Assembly (NCBI GenBank): GCA_028551475.1 | Contig: CM052356.1 | Coordinates: 17,263,884-17,327,883 of the forward strand | Direction of reading: 5' to 3' | Source of the DNA: Casuarina equisetifolia | Lineage: Eukaryota; Streptophyta; Magnoliopsida; Fagales; Casuarinaceae | Length of the DNA: 64,000 bases | Part shown: in pieces, positions 11,029 to 24,800 of the stretch | Layout: each line of letters opens with the position of its first letter | Numbering within the stretch: position 1 is the first letter of the stretch | Notes under the pieces: generated by a model | Database searches by the model: none | What the model saw: the letters and a program-made list of their open reading frames with translations, nothing else | What the model was told of the DNA's origin: nothing | Program-made: the position numbers and the translations under genes

Positions 11029-14000
11029 TCAGTCCCTGCCTGTTGAAGCATGTCTTGGAGCACCAGGCGGTGCCGTTGGCCTTGGGAAGTTCAAGTCAAT
11101 CTGCGAGCCACCAAAGTTGGGGGCCTCCACATAGGGGCTCTGGCACCACCAATTGTTTCAGATGAAAACGAAAAAGCACAAGAGACACAGAACTAAATGC
11201 CACAGACAAGATCAGAGAAGATGAGAAGTGGTTTTCGTGTTAGGCATCTGTCAATTCGCAATACCTTTTTTAAGTGTTGCTATATCTATCTCAGTCATGA
11301 TCTTCTTTTTTAAGTACCCATCATTCTCAATTTGTTTGGCTTTGACAAGCATTAGGTTTCCGATTAAAAAAACAAAGAGCTCTCCATGGCTTGTCGGACT
11401 ATAAGTGCAGAAACACCTCATTTTCTTCAAAATAATGATTACCAATAGTATATTCTTCGTAAGTTTTTTCTCTCGGTAGTCGCATCACAAAAGAATTGAC
11501 ACCTATATTACAAAATGACAACAGTTTAACCACGAAGTATCCTTCCTACTTGTTGTCCTTTAAAATTTCCCTGAAATTCTATCCGATGATTTAGCAGCAG
11601 AACCAGTTTATTTGATAAAAATCATTCGTTGCTTTCATGTATGCACGTAAGCCAATATTACTAGGAAGTTGAAAATTGATTCACGAAATTCAACAAGAAA
11701 AACCACACCACTTTTTGCTCATGAGTACTGAAACCCAATCCACTGGGATTGAACCTATGACATTTTGGATTTATCCAAAGAAGTAATGAACCTGTGATAT
11801 ACGAGGATAGAGATGTACCTGGGGTGCAAATGTGGAATAGGATGGCTCCTCAGGATTTGAAGATTTTGGTGATGAACGAGGAGAGCAAGCATCATAGCTT
11901 GATTCACTTCCATTCAACTTATGCATGGTATTGTTTAGAATAACTTCGCTCTCATTCCCATTTGCTGATTTAACTCTCTATATTTATACCAAAGTTTCTG
12001 TTAGCCATAACAAGAGGATGTTGATCTTTACAACATGCCATTTTCAGAAAAGACTTCAAAGCAAAAATACCTGGAAGATTTTGCCAAGAGTTTTCAACCC
12101 TTTTGCTCGAGCACGGAGCTCCTCTTTCTTGGCATTGTTGTCTTGAAGAACCTAAGTAAAAAAAAAGTACAGATTACACAAAGATTAACCCAACATCTGT
12201 CGCTGTGTTCAAAAACAAATAAACAACTGCAAGATTAGAAAAACAACCATCTGACAAACACGGGAAAGAGTTGCCTCAATGTCAGCTACATTAAGCTTCC
12301 ACAACGAATCAATCATCAATTTTTTGTGTGATTGCATGTATTCCTCGAGCTCTTCCTCAGTATAGTTTCCTTCTGCACTGAGTTGCTTTTTCATGTCCTC
12401 CTGCAGCTGGATTAAAGCAATTGCACCTGGACTCACCAGCAAGAACAACCAAGTCATCAATCACTACATAGAAAGACTTCTGAAGGTTGCTAGGCACCCT
12501 AAACACAAACGCACACAAAACATGCGAGAGAAAGAGAACACAGGCACAAAGCTCAACTAAATACTACCACCGTATCAATTAGCCTCTCTTGAATGACATT
12601 CTAGGTGCTGTGCATCGTGACTACATGGAGATTATCAGAGTTACAAATCTGTTGACAAGGCCCAGACCTAGGGTTCAAGCGCGGTGATAAATCAAGCACA
12701 AAACAGCAATCAAGAGTAAACTTAAAGCAACTGTAATGGTTCAGCCTTCACTGAGATATGAGCAGAAGGATCAAGCCAAAGGGAAGAATTCAAGACACGA
12801 CACCACAACTAGACATGGCAGTTGGCCAAATCCAGAAATACATACTAACCTGTCGCTGCTGTTACTTGGGATTTAATAAAATGTCCTTTGTTTCTAAACC
12901 ATTCGGCAATAAATGGCACGCCCAAATAAATTGCCTTTTTCCCTAGCTCTTTAGCAGCCTGCCTTGCATAAATATACCCAATTGTATTCAGCATATCAGT
13001 ACCATAAGCTGTGGAAAAAAGAAAAGAAAATGAATCAGAAATGCACTTTTGCAACGCATCAGTAATGAAAAACAAGGAAATGGGCCAAAAGACTCAAATT
13101 ACATAATCAAGTATCCTAAAATTGATCCTTTCAATACACCATACTCTCTGGCATGAATGGCTAACAGATATAGACAAGTTGCAAAAGACTTCCTATCAAA
13201 CATAACCAGCCCAAAGATCTAATGCATATAAACACATCAAAAGTATTAATGGCAGGAACAATTGACTTAAATGATTAAATGTTTCCTATATACCTAGTTG
13301 AACAAATAAACAACAAATCAAAAGAAAAAAAGCAGGGATTACCGGCATTGGATAGCCTAGCTACTTCAGCTTCAGCTTGTCTGACGAACTCTTCTTTGTT
13401 TCCTTGCACGTATTGGTTTAGTCGACCTTTCAAAATTTCTGCAAGCTTTTCTTCCCTTTCTCTCTGAACAACCTGTAGCCCCCACGAATTTGCAAAAAGA
13501 ATCAATTTAAAAACAAGGATTTGAATGTCTAAGACAGAATGATAAATGAAAACAACTCAAATGCAGATTTTTCTTGTGTGGATTAGTTACTCAATCAAAA
13601 CCACACTGGACTTCAACTCATGATCTTACCCATCACCTCATTATATGAAGGTGATGCCACAGTTTTCTCATTACATAAAAGTGCCTTTGGCCCTTTAAAT
13701 GTGCAAATTTCATGAAAATCTATAAAACATCCAACGAATAATAATGTGTACTAACAAATAATGAAAAAAGAGTTCCAAACTTTAAATGAGAGTTTATTGC
13801 TTTGTTTATCACGAAACTTTTCTTAGTCCAGACACCGTCCTGCATTAAATTGTTCCTTAGATGCACTGTTACGTGCCTAAACATTTATAAGTCCAATGAC
13901 ATCCTCTCTTACCAATCAAAAAGTGGGGTCTAAATCTAATAATGCTGAAAACATTAAAAGGTCATAGGTTATCGTAAAGTACATGTCTAAACACATATAA

Positions 14001-17000
14001 ATTTTTAATGTATGATTTTGGTGATTGTTTGTGATTAAGATGCTTATTTCAGCAGCTTCCTACATTAAAATCCTTATATGTATCTCAGTGCCATAACAAG
14101 ATCGCCTTCCTGGTGCATAACTGGTAACTTTGATCATCAGTTTTTTAAGTGATAAAGCTAAAACGAGAAAAAGGAAGATCATATCTCTTTTATAGTGTCC
14201 AGACTCTCATTCCCTTCTTTTATTAAAGCATTTTTACTTCCATTGCTGTTAGAACCCCAGCTTCATCCACTTAAACAACTAAAAAGATCATAGCAACAGC
14301 ATGGATTAAAGTAAGCACATTAAGCCTGTAAATATAACAGTACTAGAAAGATTCAATTGTTAAGGCACAGTAAACTCATACTCTCATTTTCTCTTGCAAC
14401 TTTTTAGCATCAAACTCCTCCCCTTCCGTGAAAATATCAAGTGAAGCCATTGATGCCATTGCAAGCTGGCCAATGTATTCCTCAAAAAGCTCACTACCAA
14501 AAAGCATTGCAAATATGGCTGCAGGATCGATAATTGCCTCACTGCAGTAAGAAGGAAGCACCCAATATGTCAGGAATAGAAGTTTGAGTTCCAATAACAA
14601 TCTATGCAACATCGTATGAAGAGTTGAACCCCCTTCAACTTTGAACTTGTTTATTCATTAATTTAGAACAAGAAACTAACGTTGAGATTCCTGATTTCCC
14701 ATAGGTGTCATATGCTTGTCGTTGGGTTGGATCACTCAGAACTTGGTAAGCTTCACCCAAAACCTGAAGTTAAATGAATACTTTAGAAAATGTTACTGAT
14801 GGTTAAAAGTCATAAACAAACATGTACTCAGGATTTATATATGTTCCTAAGCAACCAGTCTGCTAATCTTGCTTGCTTCCACAATCCTGTCCATGCAATT
14901 TAGCCATTAAAGTTGTTACTCTTTTGAGAGCAACGTTTGCAGAAAATTGGTGTAACACAAATTTTTTTGTGAGTACATGGGGTAATGGAACTAAAAAGAA
15001 ATCATGCATTGAAGGTCCCATACGTCAAGAATTTGATTGACAGTTTCCAGGCAGAAAAGAAGCTTGATGTTAATTCTAGAGGCTAAGTAGATCTTATCTT
15101 GGAGCACACCAATACATCAGCAAAGACCTGCAGCAGCATCCTAAACTTTACAAAATGTCAAAAGACGGCTTCATGCTAATTTTTCATATGCTAGACTTTA
15201 TATCATACAATTCTAAGCATCATGATTGAGTCTTATTTGGCATGCATTATATGAGAAAAAGCACTTTGATATGCACACAATGGACAGGACAATGCAGTCA
15301 AATATGTCCTTTAGTATGTGAAGCATGGTCCTAACTGGATCAAATTCTTAATTAAACCATTAAAATTTATAACAAAGAGGATTATTTATTGCACAATCTT
15401 CTTCTTAATCACTCTGAAATGAAATATTGATAATCATCTCATTTTCCTAGAAATAGTTTCAGAAATACGAGAAGTTAACATGACATGACATGACATGACA
15501 TGACATGACGTGATATGCTGAAAATCTCAAATGCTTTATGATATAATCATAGCGTTGTTGACTCTGTTTGTTCTATTTTTAACTTCACATACTTCAGCAT
15601 GACCATAAAAAGCTAAAAGGGGACATGGAGTAAGGGTGTACAAAAGCCGTGAAGTAGAGGACATGTTCTGGACTTTTTTTTTTTCTTTAGGTCAATAAGA
15701 ACAATGAAATAGCAACAAGAACAACAATAAAGAATCCCAAAATTGGGTCCTTAACTACCATCTGTACACTTAGGGGAAGAAATCAGGACCATTCTTGTCT
15801 ATGAAGGTTGGGCTTATGTGGTTTGAGGGATAAAAATGCTGGTTAGTAGGGCAATATCAATAAGAAATCTTATAATCTCCATTTAAGTGAGGAGGTCAAA
15901 GCTGGGGTGTAAGGTCATTGCTGCCGCCAAATCAAACTTATTTGGTATGAAAAGAGATAAAGATGGTGTCAACAAACTTACTTTGATTGGTGAAACTAGT
16001 CAATAAACTTACTTTGATTGGTGAAACTAGTCAATAAACTTACTTTGATTGGTGAAACTAGTCAATAAACTTACTTTGATTTGTGAAACTATGACCGTGG
16101 AACAGCTTTGCACAACTTGGTAGTCTCACCAACGTTAATTCCTTTGTATCAGTAGAAAATCACTTCTAAATGAACAGTTATCAACTTCTTTCTATGTAAG
16201 TCAATAGTACAATATTTGAAATTTCCCGTAGCTGAGTGAAGGACGTGAGGGCTACAAAATCAAAAGATTCATGTTTGGCTGGGAACAAGTTATGAAATTT
16301 CAGAATATAGTTCCTGTGACCTTAGTCTACTGGGAGAAAAGCTTTTGCTACTTTCCAGAGCTGTGATTAGCGGAACTTGCTTTAAGCAGTTCCAGAATAA
16401 CATAACATTCGATAACCAAGAAAGAATTCTTGCCTGAAAATTTTGTGCTGCAAGAGGATCATTTGGGTTTTTATCTGGATGAACCTGCCGTGCCTGAAAG
16501 CAAGAAACAAATGAAAATGATTCCAAAGAAGTACAGAATCTAACCATTACTAGCTAGTGTTCTTCATCGATGTGTCCAGCGTCGATTAGTCTGGACATGA
16601 AAAAGCGCATATGGAAAGCTTATGCTGACAGGATCTTCTGGACAAAGAAAGCTTTAAACAACAACATTTTTGGGGCAACTCTTTAGATTCAGAGTTTTAG
16701 CAAATAGATTAAAGTTCCTTGACCGTCCAATAAATTGTAAACATGAGAAAACATAATGCAGAAATCATAAGGGCGAACGTTCTGAACTAGCAGGACAATA
16801 AGTAAAATGAATAAAATGGAATGCCAGCTAACGGAGCAAACTACCAAAGTCATGGGATATTGAATTAAAATTCAATGTTCCTACCATAAATAAAGAGTTA
16901 CGGGACTTAATTCATAAGAATCAGCAGCTTATCGGATAGGTTACCTTGTTCTTTTGTGGGGAATAAGCAATCGATAAAGCTAGAAAAGAAAAATAAGAAA

Positions 17001-17404
17001 GGGAAAACATAAAAAGAAGGAGGGCGATAGCGGGAAGTCAACTGTTGGGTTCAAAGGAAGAGAAGATGTTGATAGATCCGTCGGCAATCAAAAGATAAGT
17101 TGAGGGACGATCTCCGTCGAACACAAAGTGAATTAGACACCATAACCCGACGAATCCATCGCTAATTATCGAGCTTACATAAAATGGAAAAGATCCATTC
17201 AAAATATTTGAGACTACTATCCCTCGAAGACATGTACCTCTCACCCATATAATCAACCTGGAAATCTAGTGTGTGTAACAAAATAAAATGCCAGACACCA
17301 AAGAAGATTTGACTCACCTTCATATAATAAGCTTTCTTGATTTCGGCCTCGGTAGCCGTAGGGCTGACTTCAAGCACGTCGTAGTACTCCGTCTCCTTTA
17401 CCAT
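11029..17404 (-). CDS. DNAJ10: DnaJ10-type chaperone: J domain plus DnaJ-X domain
   Basis: Ten exons: 17404..17318, 16493..16434, 14763..14681, 14541..14382, 13472..13343, 13008..12850, 12426..12248, 12151..12071, 11977..11819, 11139..11029. They total 1209 bases (402 residues), close to Arabidopsis DnaJ10. The J domain starts at residue 2 ([20 protein letters not shown]) with HPD at 34-36 (HPDKNPNDP), ending near [10 protein letters not shown]. There is no Gly/Phe or zinc-finger region. The rest is the DnaJ-X domain ([40 protein letters not shown]) and a Ser/Pro-rich tail. J-proteins stimulate Hsp70 ATPase. The intron after exon 2 uses a GC donor. The start of exon 9 was chosen by phase and is the least certain join. 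Confidence 0.93.
15478..15510. repeat. (TGACA)n pentanucleotide repeat in a DnaJ intron
   Basis: Six to seven copies of the five-base unit TGACA, the last ones imperfect, within the long second intron. Confidence 0.8.
15970..16092. repeat. 31-bp minisatellite, four copies, in a DnaJ intron
   Basis: Units start at 15970, 16001, 16032 and 16063. Each contains AAACTTACTTTGATTGGTGA. The first and last units each carry a few changes; the middle two are identical. Confidence 0.9.
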
Positions 17405-18853
17405 CTCAGACTTCCCTCTTCGGATCCGATCAATTGTATGCAGCTATAGATTCAAGTAAAATTCCCCGGTCGACTTAGGCTGAGGAAGACAATGAGATTC
17501 ACAGACCAGAAAAGAGCGCTTCCAGAGGTGAAATTAGAAAAAGCGCGACCGAATGCAAAGGGAGAAAATTATATTAGCCCGTACACAGTTCTTTTTCCTT
17601 TTTCCTTTTCTTACGTCTCGAACCTATCTACACTGAGTAAAAACAACACAAAACCATATGTCTCCAAAGACTTTTCTGTGTTTTTTACTATATGAAATGA
17701 TATTTTAAAAAAATTCTCTAATCCAGACAATAGCATCTGCCTCTCCAAAACGATGCTTTCATGAATACGGGAGGAGGAAGAAAAATTCTCATGTTCCTCA
17801 GACGCGTATGCGTCACGGACGTCGTCAAAGCTACGCGCTGCTTTGTTTTGTAATGACCTAGGGACTCGTTGGCGTTGCCAACAATGGCCACGTTTTCTCT
17901 TTTTATTGGTGGTGCCAACGATTCATTTCCTTTGGTCTCTTTTTGTTCGTCACCAAACCTCGCGGTGCTTTATAAAATTGTTTGAAGTTGAGCAACGCGG
18001 CACATTTATTTATTAGTTTAAGATTATTTTTTTTTTGTTGGGTAGATGGGGGAGATGATTTCCATTTGAAATAAGACGAAATTAATGATTTTTATAATTA
18101 ATTTAAAAGAATAAGAAGGTTAAATTTGATACTAGAGATCAATTGAAATATTATGTTTTGATAATTTATAATTAAATTTTAATAGATTAAAATTATTAAA
18201 GTGTGAGAAATCCTTCCTAAACTTTAAGGGATTAGGTAAAAAAAACTACATGCCTATTCTCTTATTTCTAATTATGGGACAATATTCACTTTCCACACCC
18301 CATTAACTTACATACTAACATAAACTTTGCAAATGAATTAAAACTCAATTTCAAAACTAGGAGATTACGAAGCGAAGACCTATTTTAGTTCTGACATCAT
18401 ATTAGAGTATAAGGTGTTGGATAAATAATTATATCAAGACATTAGATAAAGAATTCTCATCGTTTATAACAATACTACAAACACATTCTCTTATTTTCAG
18501 TATAAAACAACATTCATTTTCAACAAAAATTTTGTTGACAAATGTCTTATTAAGTTGAAAACAAAAATTTAGTTGACAAATGTCTTATTAAGTTGAAAAT
18601 AAACATTATTTGTTGAATGAAAATTTAAAGAACAAACTGAATAAAACATGTGATGAAATCTTGGTATTGTATCCGTTAGTGAATAAATTAAACAGATAAG
18701 TAGTCGTTTGACTCAATTATTTGAATCGTTTTGTGAAAGCATGTGATTAGTAGGTAAAGTATGAAAAACAACGGATATTTTTTACGCTGTTAGTTAAGTT
18801 GGGAGTTGCGAGCGGAGCAACACCGGTCGGGTCGAAGAAGATATATCGGTAGC
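17405..18853. other. Divergent promoter region of DnaJ10 and PXN
   Basis: About 1.45 kb between two start codons facing away from each other. It is AT-rich and holds one 38-bp tandem duplication. I see no obvious TATA box for PXN. Confidence 0.55.
18523..18598. repeat. 38-bp tandem duplication
   Basis: Units 18523-18560 and 18561-18598 differ at one base. Each contains GTTGACAAATGTCTTATTAA. The element lies in the DnaJ10/PXN spacer. Confidence 0.85.
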
Positions 18854-21800
18854 ATGTCGAACGCTGTCGCAAATGGTCTGGCAGGAGCGGGAGGCGGTAT
18901 CATTGCTCAGATCATCACTTATCCCCTGCAAACGGTTCATAATCCTCTTTCTCATGATATGGAGTATAGCTTTTTCCTTTCGTTTATTTTTTCATAAGCT
19001 AGTATTTTTCCCTTTCAATTAGGTTTCCAATTCGTCCGGTGGATGTTCTTTTCGCAGGTGAATACGCGTCAACAAACTGAGAGAGTGGCCAAGAAAAGGT
19101 TACGTGATTCCGATGAGAGTTTGCTCACTTCCAAAAGCCATGCAGCTGCTCCTGCCACTGGCACTCTTCTTCAAATTCTTGAGGTTTCTATTATATTTAC
19201 TTTTCGGTAATCTTCTTTAGTGTGTTTTCTTTTTCCCCCGAGAAAAATGGAAGAAAATTCACCTTTTGCTTTTTGGTATGGATGGGATTCAGGTCATAAG
19301 AACCGAAGGTTGGGGAGGACTTTATAGTGGCCTTAAGCCGTCTCTGCTCGGAACTGCTGCTTCTCAGGTTGGCGGTTTCTCTTTAATTTCTTGGCCCTCC
19401 ACTGCATCTTATCTTTTTCAATGCCTCGTACTTGCGTAATGCTGAATGCCAGAAATGAGTTCCTTAACGATAAATCCGCTATTTAAGTTTAGTTGGCCAG
19501 GTAATACATGGCTAGATTTACTGTTGCGCTTCTTTAGTTAGTTTGAATGGAAAATCTACTGCACCATAGAAAAATTTCTCCATCCTCGATGACTGGACTA
19601 AATCCCTGCTGGTACTGTTACTATAACTGTATGCATCCCTTAAAGAATGTTGCTATTTGTGACATACCTTTGGCAATAAGGGGGGAGAGGTAAGTGGTCA
19701 CTAGGCTGGGGCAAACAGCTATAATTAATTATTTTTAATTTTTTTGGGTCAAGTCCGCACTCAAACGTAGGATGCAGTAAAAATTACTATATTTGTCAAC
19801 CGGACAATTGTCTAAGTCCCTGGATTGGTTACAAGGAAGACTAACAGTGGCCTTTCATTTATGAAGACAGTGAGTGATATTCCTTAAATAATTGGTCGAA
19901 AGAAGATGGACGAACAAAACTTGGGGGAGAAGAGGGGCGGGGGCGTAATAAGTTGTTTTAGGTAGGATAATTGAAAAACAGAGCCAATTAATGGTCACCG
20001 TACATCTAGTGATGGGCATTGACCGATAAATCTATCACTATTAAACTACTTCATTATTACTTGCGTTATTTTTCACTTACGAGAAACAAATTGCATATGC
20101 ACGTGCGCCTACAAGCACACATGTCGTTGCCAGCTGAGATGTGATTTTATGACCAGCTAAGCATTCTGCCTAGGTTTTTATCTATGCGATACATCAAGGG
20201 GTGCATGTTATAAACCTGATTGTATTAATGCAAGATTCTCATAGAACTTATACTTTATTGCATAGAGAGTTGTATATCAGTACATATCGACTCCTAGTAA
20301 TCCTAAACCTAGTTGGACAAATCCATCAGCTTGACTGCTTAACCCCATCAAGTCACTATTAAGACCCACAAATAAAATCTAATGGCTTAACAAAAGCCCA
20401 TATAAACCTGATGGATCGGAGCTACATATCATATTGGAAATCCAGAAATTAAAAAATCAAAATCAAAATCAAAACTAAACAGAACTAAAAATAAAAAGCT
20501 ACTTTTTCATGCGAAAGAATAAAACATAAGAATAAGGGTCAAAATAGCTAATGTAGATTAAGAAGATACCCATGAGGCCCTGCATAAAGAATTAGACCAG
20601 ATTTTGATGAAGTATATCTTTCATAAACTTCTTTTGCCCTGCATAGCATTATTAAACCCAATTTTATGAATGGAAAATCGAGTTGAGGAATTATTTTGGA
20701 TACCAAAAGGGCTGTTTTCTTTGAACTCTGCATATCAATTGATCGAAAGTTAGGTAGTTTTCCAAGTTTCTTGGGCGCATCAATTTGGCTGGGATAGCCA
20801 TGAAATCATAACTGAAGAGTTGTGTTAGGGATGAATTTCCTTAAGTAGCCTACTCAATAAGCAGCGTGTACATAATAAGGAACCAAGATGGTTAGAGTAT
20901 TGACACCCTAATTTGATATTCTAGTATAAAAGGCTTGAAAGATTTTGACAATTTATCCCAACTCTTGCACAATATATCCAATTAGAATCACTAGTACACA
21001 AACTTGTGTCTTGCATCTATCTACTTCCACATGATTGGTGTTTAAGTGGTAAAACATAAAAGGAAATCATCGCTCTTCCTTTGTATTTCCTCCATCTTAC
21101 CATGCCACAGACCATGCAAAGAAGCACTGTGGTTGCACTACATATCAACAATACCTTGATCAGTAATTCTAATTGGTAACTCTGTATGTCAACCATCAAT
21201 TTGTCTCTGATACTTGTTCTTTTTCTTTGACATAATTAATTTGTTCTTCTGCCTTGACATAATTAATTTGTTCTTCTGCCTTGACATAATTAATTCCTTC
21301 TTGTTGTTTCAGGGAATTTATTACTATTTCTACCAGGTTTTCAAAAACAAGGCAGAGGCCCTTGCAGCTGCCCGAAGAGACAAAGGACGTGGGGATGGTA
21401 CTGTTGGCATGTTCTCTTGGCTTGTTGTAGCAGCTATTGCTGGGTAAAGAATCTGTTCTTTTGGTATAAAAACAAAATAGCTTTTAATACTACTTTCTTT
21501 TCAAAGTAACTATGTATTGAGGGAGTTTGGAGGTTCATGTTGAGACTTGACTTGGATTTAATCCCTGCCTATTTTGCTATCATATGAGTGATAGTTGAAG
21601 TCAGGATTAGTGTGAACAGGTAAAGGTAGTCCTGCTTTCTTGTTTGTTATGACATGATTACGTTTAGCAATTATTTCATGGAATCTCTTATCTTGCAGCT
21701 CCTTGAATGTGTTGTTCACAAATCCTATTTGGGTTCTTGTGACTCGTATGCAGGTACATTTGCCTTCTCAAATGCACAAGTGCTAGTGCTCTTAAAGATT

Positions 21801-24800
21801 TCAATTTCAGTTTTTGATGCTTTTTAGATAATCCTTGTGAAAAAGGGGGGTTGCATCTAGTTATTGAAAACTCTAACTCTATTTGACTTTATTACTCATT
21901 GTGTTATCAAATATTTAGTAAAGTAATTTGATAGCTAAGCCATACTGATGTTGCTTTGTGATTGTTTCCTTTCAACTTTACTTCTGGAAGCAACAAAATA
22001 TGACTGTCTTTGAAGATTTAGCTTGATGATCTCAATAAATGGTTATTCATGTTTTCTTTCACTTTGGTGGTTGGTTAACCAAGGTCTTTACGTAGTATGG
22101 TTTGGTGCAAAATCCAATATCAATATTTCAGCCTTCTACATAAATTTTGTCTACAAGTCATTCAGATTTGCATGAGTGACTCTGTGTGTATGAGTATAGC
22201 CTGGTTCAAGCCATTAATCTTCTGTTTGAATCATGGAAATCTACATTTGCGGATTTCTTTTTTTTTTAATTCCAAATTATTAATTGCGAAGTGATTCTAA
22301 ATGTTTGGTGTAATAACGACTTGAACACTTGAGTTTAAAATATATGAATGTGAAAGATGTGTATGTAAATAAATGCATTGCTTGGGATATAAAGGGTATT
22401 TTTGCTGATCCAGCATGCCTCTACTAGCCATGGTGACTTCAAATGCTTTAACTGAAAATTATTGCTTCACACACAAGCACTTTGCTCGAAGATGTAATGC
22501 TGACTAATGCATCTCTCTCCTCTTTTTTCGCCCCCATTAATATGGTCTTAGACACACACTCAAGCTGAAAGAAAGATTATGGAGGAAAGGAGGAACGCTT
22601 TATCAAGGGAAGCTTCGGAGAGAAGTTTGATCGACTCAACCCTGCAAGAGAAATTGGCGGAACTCGATTCAGAAAAACCTCGTCCTTATGGAACTCTGCA
22701 TGCAGTTGGTTCTACCTTTACATATTCTGCTTTTTTTTGGTGTCTGATTGCAAGCTGACTTGTCTTTTTGAATTCATCATTGCTTCTGCATCGGTTTCAT
22801 TGTGATTTGAATCTTAGGAAGAAAATTCAAATTTCCAGATGTAACTAAATATCGGTTCTGCTAGTGCTGGAGTAAACTTGCTTTTTGATTGGTTAAAAGT
22901 TTCTATATTGAGTTTATGTACTTTGTTGTGGTCATATAGAGAATGGTCATATAGAGAACGAGAGGACTAACGGACTACAAGTTCAATTTGCTAAAGGCCA
23001 CACAACTGGGAATGGACTTACCCCACAAACTTTCTTGCAAACTCTACAGTCACTTCCAAGCCCTCATCCTGAAACCTATGGGTAGAAACTTTGGTCACTT
23101 AAATCGATCTGTGAGGAATAAGGGCTAATAATTAGTCAAACAAATTTCAGATTGATACCCAGCTGATGCGGTTGATGCTGTTAACTCGTCCATTTTGATT
23201 AATTGAACACCAGTGTGGGCCCATGGCCTAAATTTCTGAAAGTCAATTACTAGTCTTTCTCAATCGAGATAAGAATGGTTGTCTGAAAAAATTACAACTT
23301 TGATCGTCTATAAGACAATAAAATATTATTAATCACAAGCTGCTATTGATGGGGACTCAGATTAGATTAATTGAAATGCTTGACATGGTGAATACAGATT
23401 GAACAAAGTTGACGTAAGTGGATTAGCCTGTAAGATGAATATTTTGATGTTTAAAACTTTATGGCATCCGTATTTGGAGCTTAGGTTGGCTTGGGTTGAG
23501 ATATCCCAAATCAAGTGAGTTATCTCATTAACCATAGCGTTGTCAGCTTGTCGTCAACCATATCTTTGTCATTAAACTATTCTGGAGAGTGTTTTAATTA
23601 CTGAATTCTTATGTTTGAGTGTTCCATCGTAATTTTTTTTTACTATTACATTATGAGAAATATACTGGTCAAAATAAATCATTGGTTGGATATTTTGTTT
23701 ATTTTTGTGTATCTGGTTTGAGAGGAATCTCTCTTGTTTTTCATTATTATCCAATACTCACATACTGTCTCTCTGTAAGTGTGCCACTTATTTAGGCTGT
23801 ACATTCCATATTTTGATATCGTCTTAACCTGACCAACCCTTTTACATTTTTTAAGCTGTCCTTTCTCGTAGTAGTGGTGCTTTTGGTTTTTACTCTCTTT
23901 TATGCATTTACTTTGTACTTCTCATCACTCTTCTCTGTGCATGCGATGCTGGCCAGGCACGCGAGGTTTATACTGAGGGGGGAATTACTGGATTCTGGAA
24001 AGGAATTGTTCCAACACTTATTATGGTTAGCCATAATTGATAGTTGAGTTAACTTGGGATGTATTATCGACTTAATTCTGGTATAATGAATTAATTCTGT
24101 TTCCAGGTGTGCAATCCTTCAATTCAGTTCATGATTTACGAGAGCTTGTTGAAGCATCTAAGGGCAAAGCGTGCTGCGAACAAGCAGGGATCAAAAACCG
24201 TAACTGCTTTGGAGGTATAAGATGCCTTTCAAATTCCAGTCAGTTGTAACATATTTTGATGGCAATAAGAGCTTAATGATTTTACTTCCTTCCCCTCAAC
24301 CACCACAAATGTTGATTCTCTTGTGAACAGGTTTTTCTATTAGGGGCAATGGCAAAGCTTGGGGCAACCATCTCAACGTACCCCTTGTTAGTTGTCAAGG
24401 TAAAGTAAACCATTGGTCTGCCTTACAGTCTTACCCGACTGAGCAGGAAAAAATAAATTGCTGACAAACAGTTTGTTCAGATGAAATCCTTACTTTTCTG
24501 TTGGGTTCATCTTATGTCGTATCAAATAGAACTCTCAACATGTTTGGATCTCTCGTTAGTTTTGTGTGATTTACGTGTTCACTTGGCTAGTCAATGAAAA
24601 ATTTGAGTTTTTACATGAACTTCTCTAAGTCTATAAGTTTAGCTTTTTGATCAAATTGTTTACTTTGTATCCAGACTAGCCTAACTTGCTTTTGAAATAA
24701 TATATGTTCTTTCAAGAGTTTCTTATTTTTTGTGACTTTGGTTGCCTGTACAGTCAAGGTTGCAAGCAAAGCAGGAAATTGGTGGGAACATCTCATTAAG

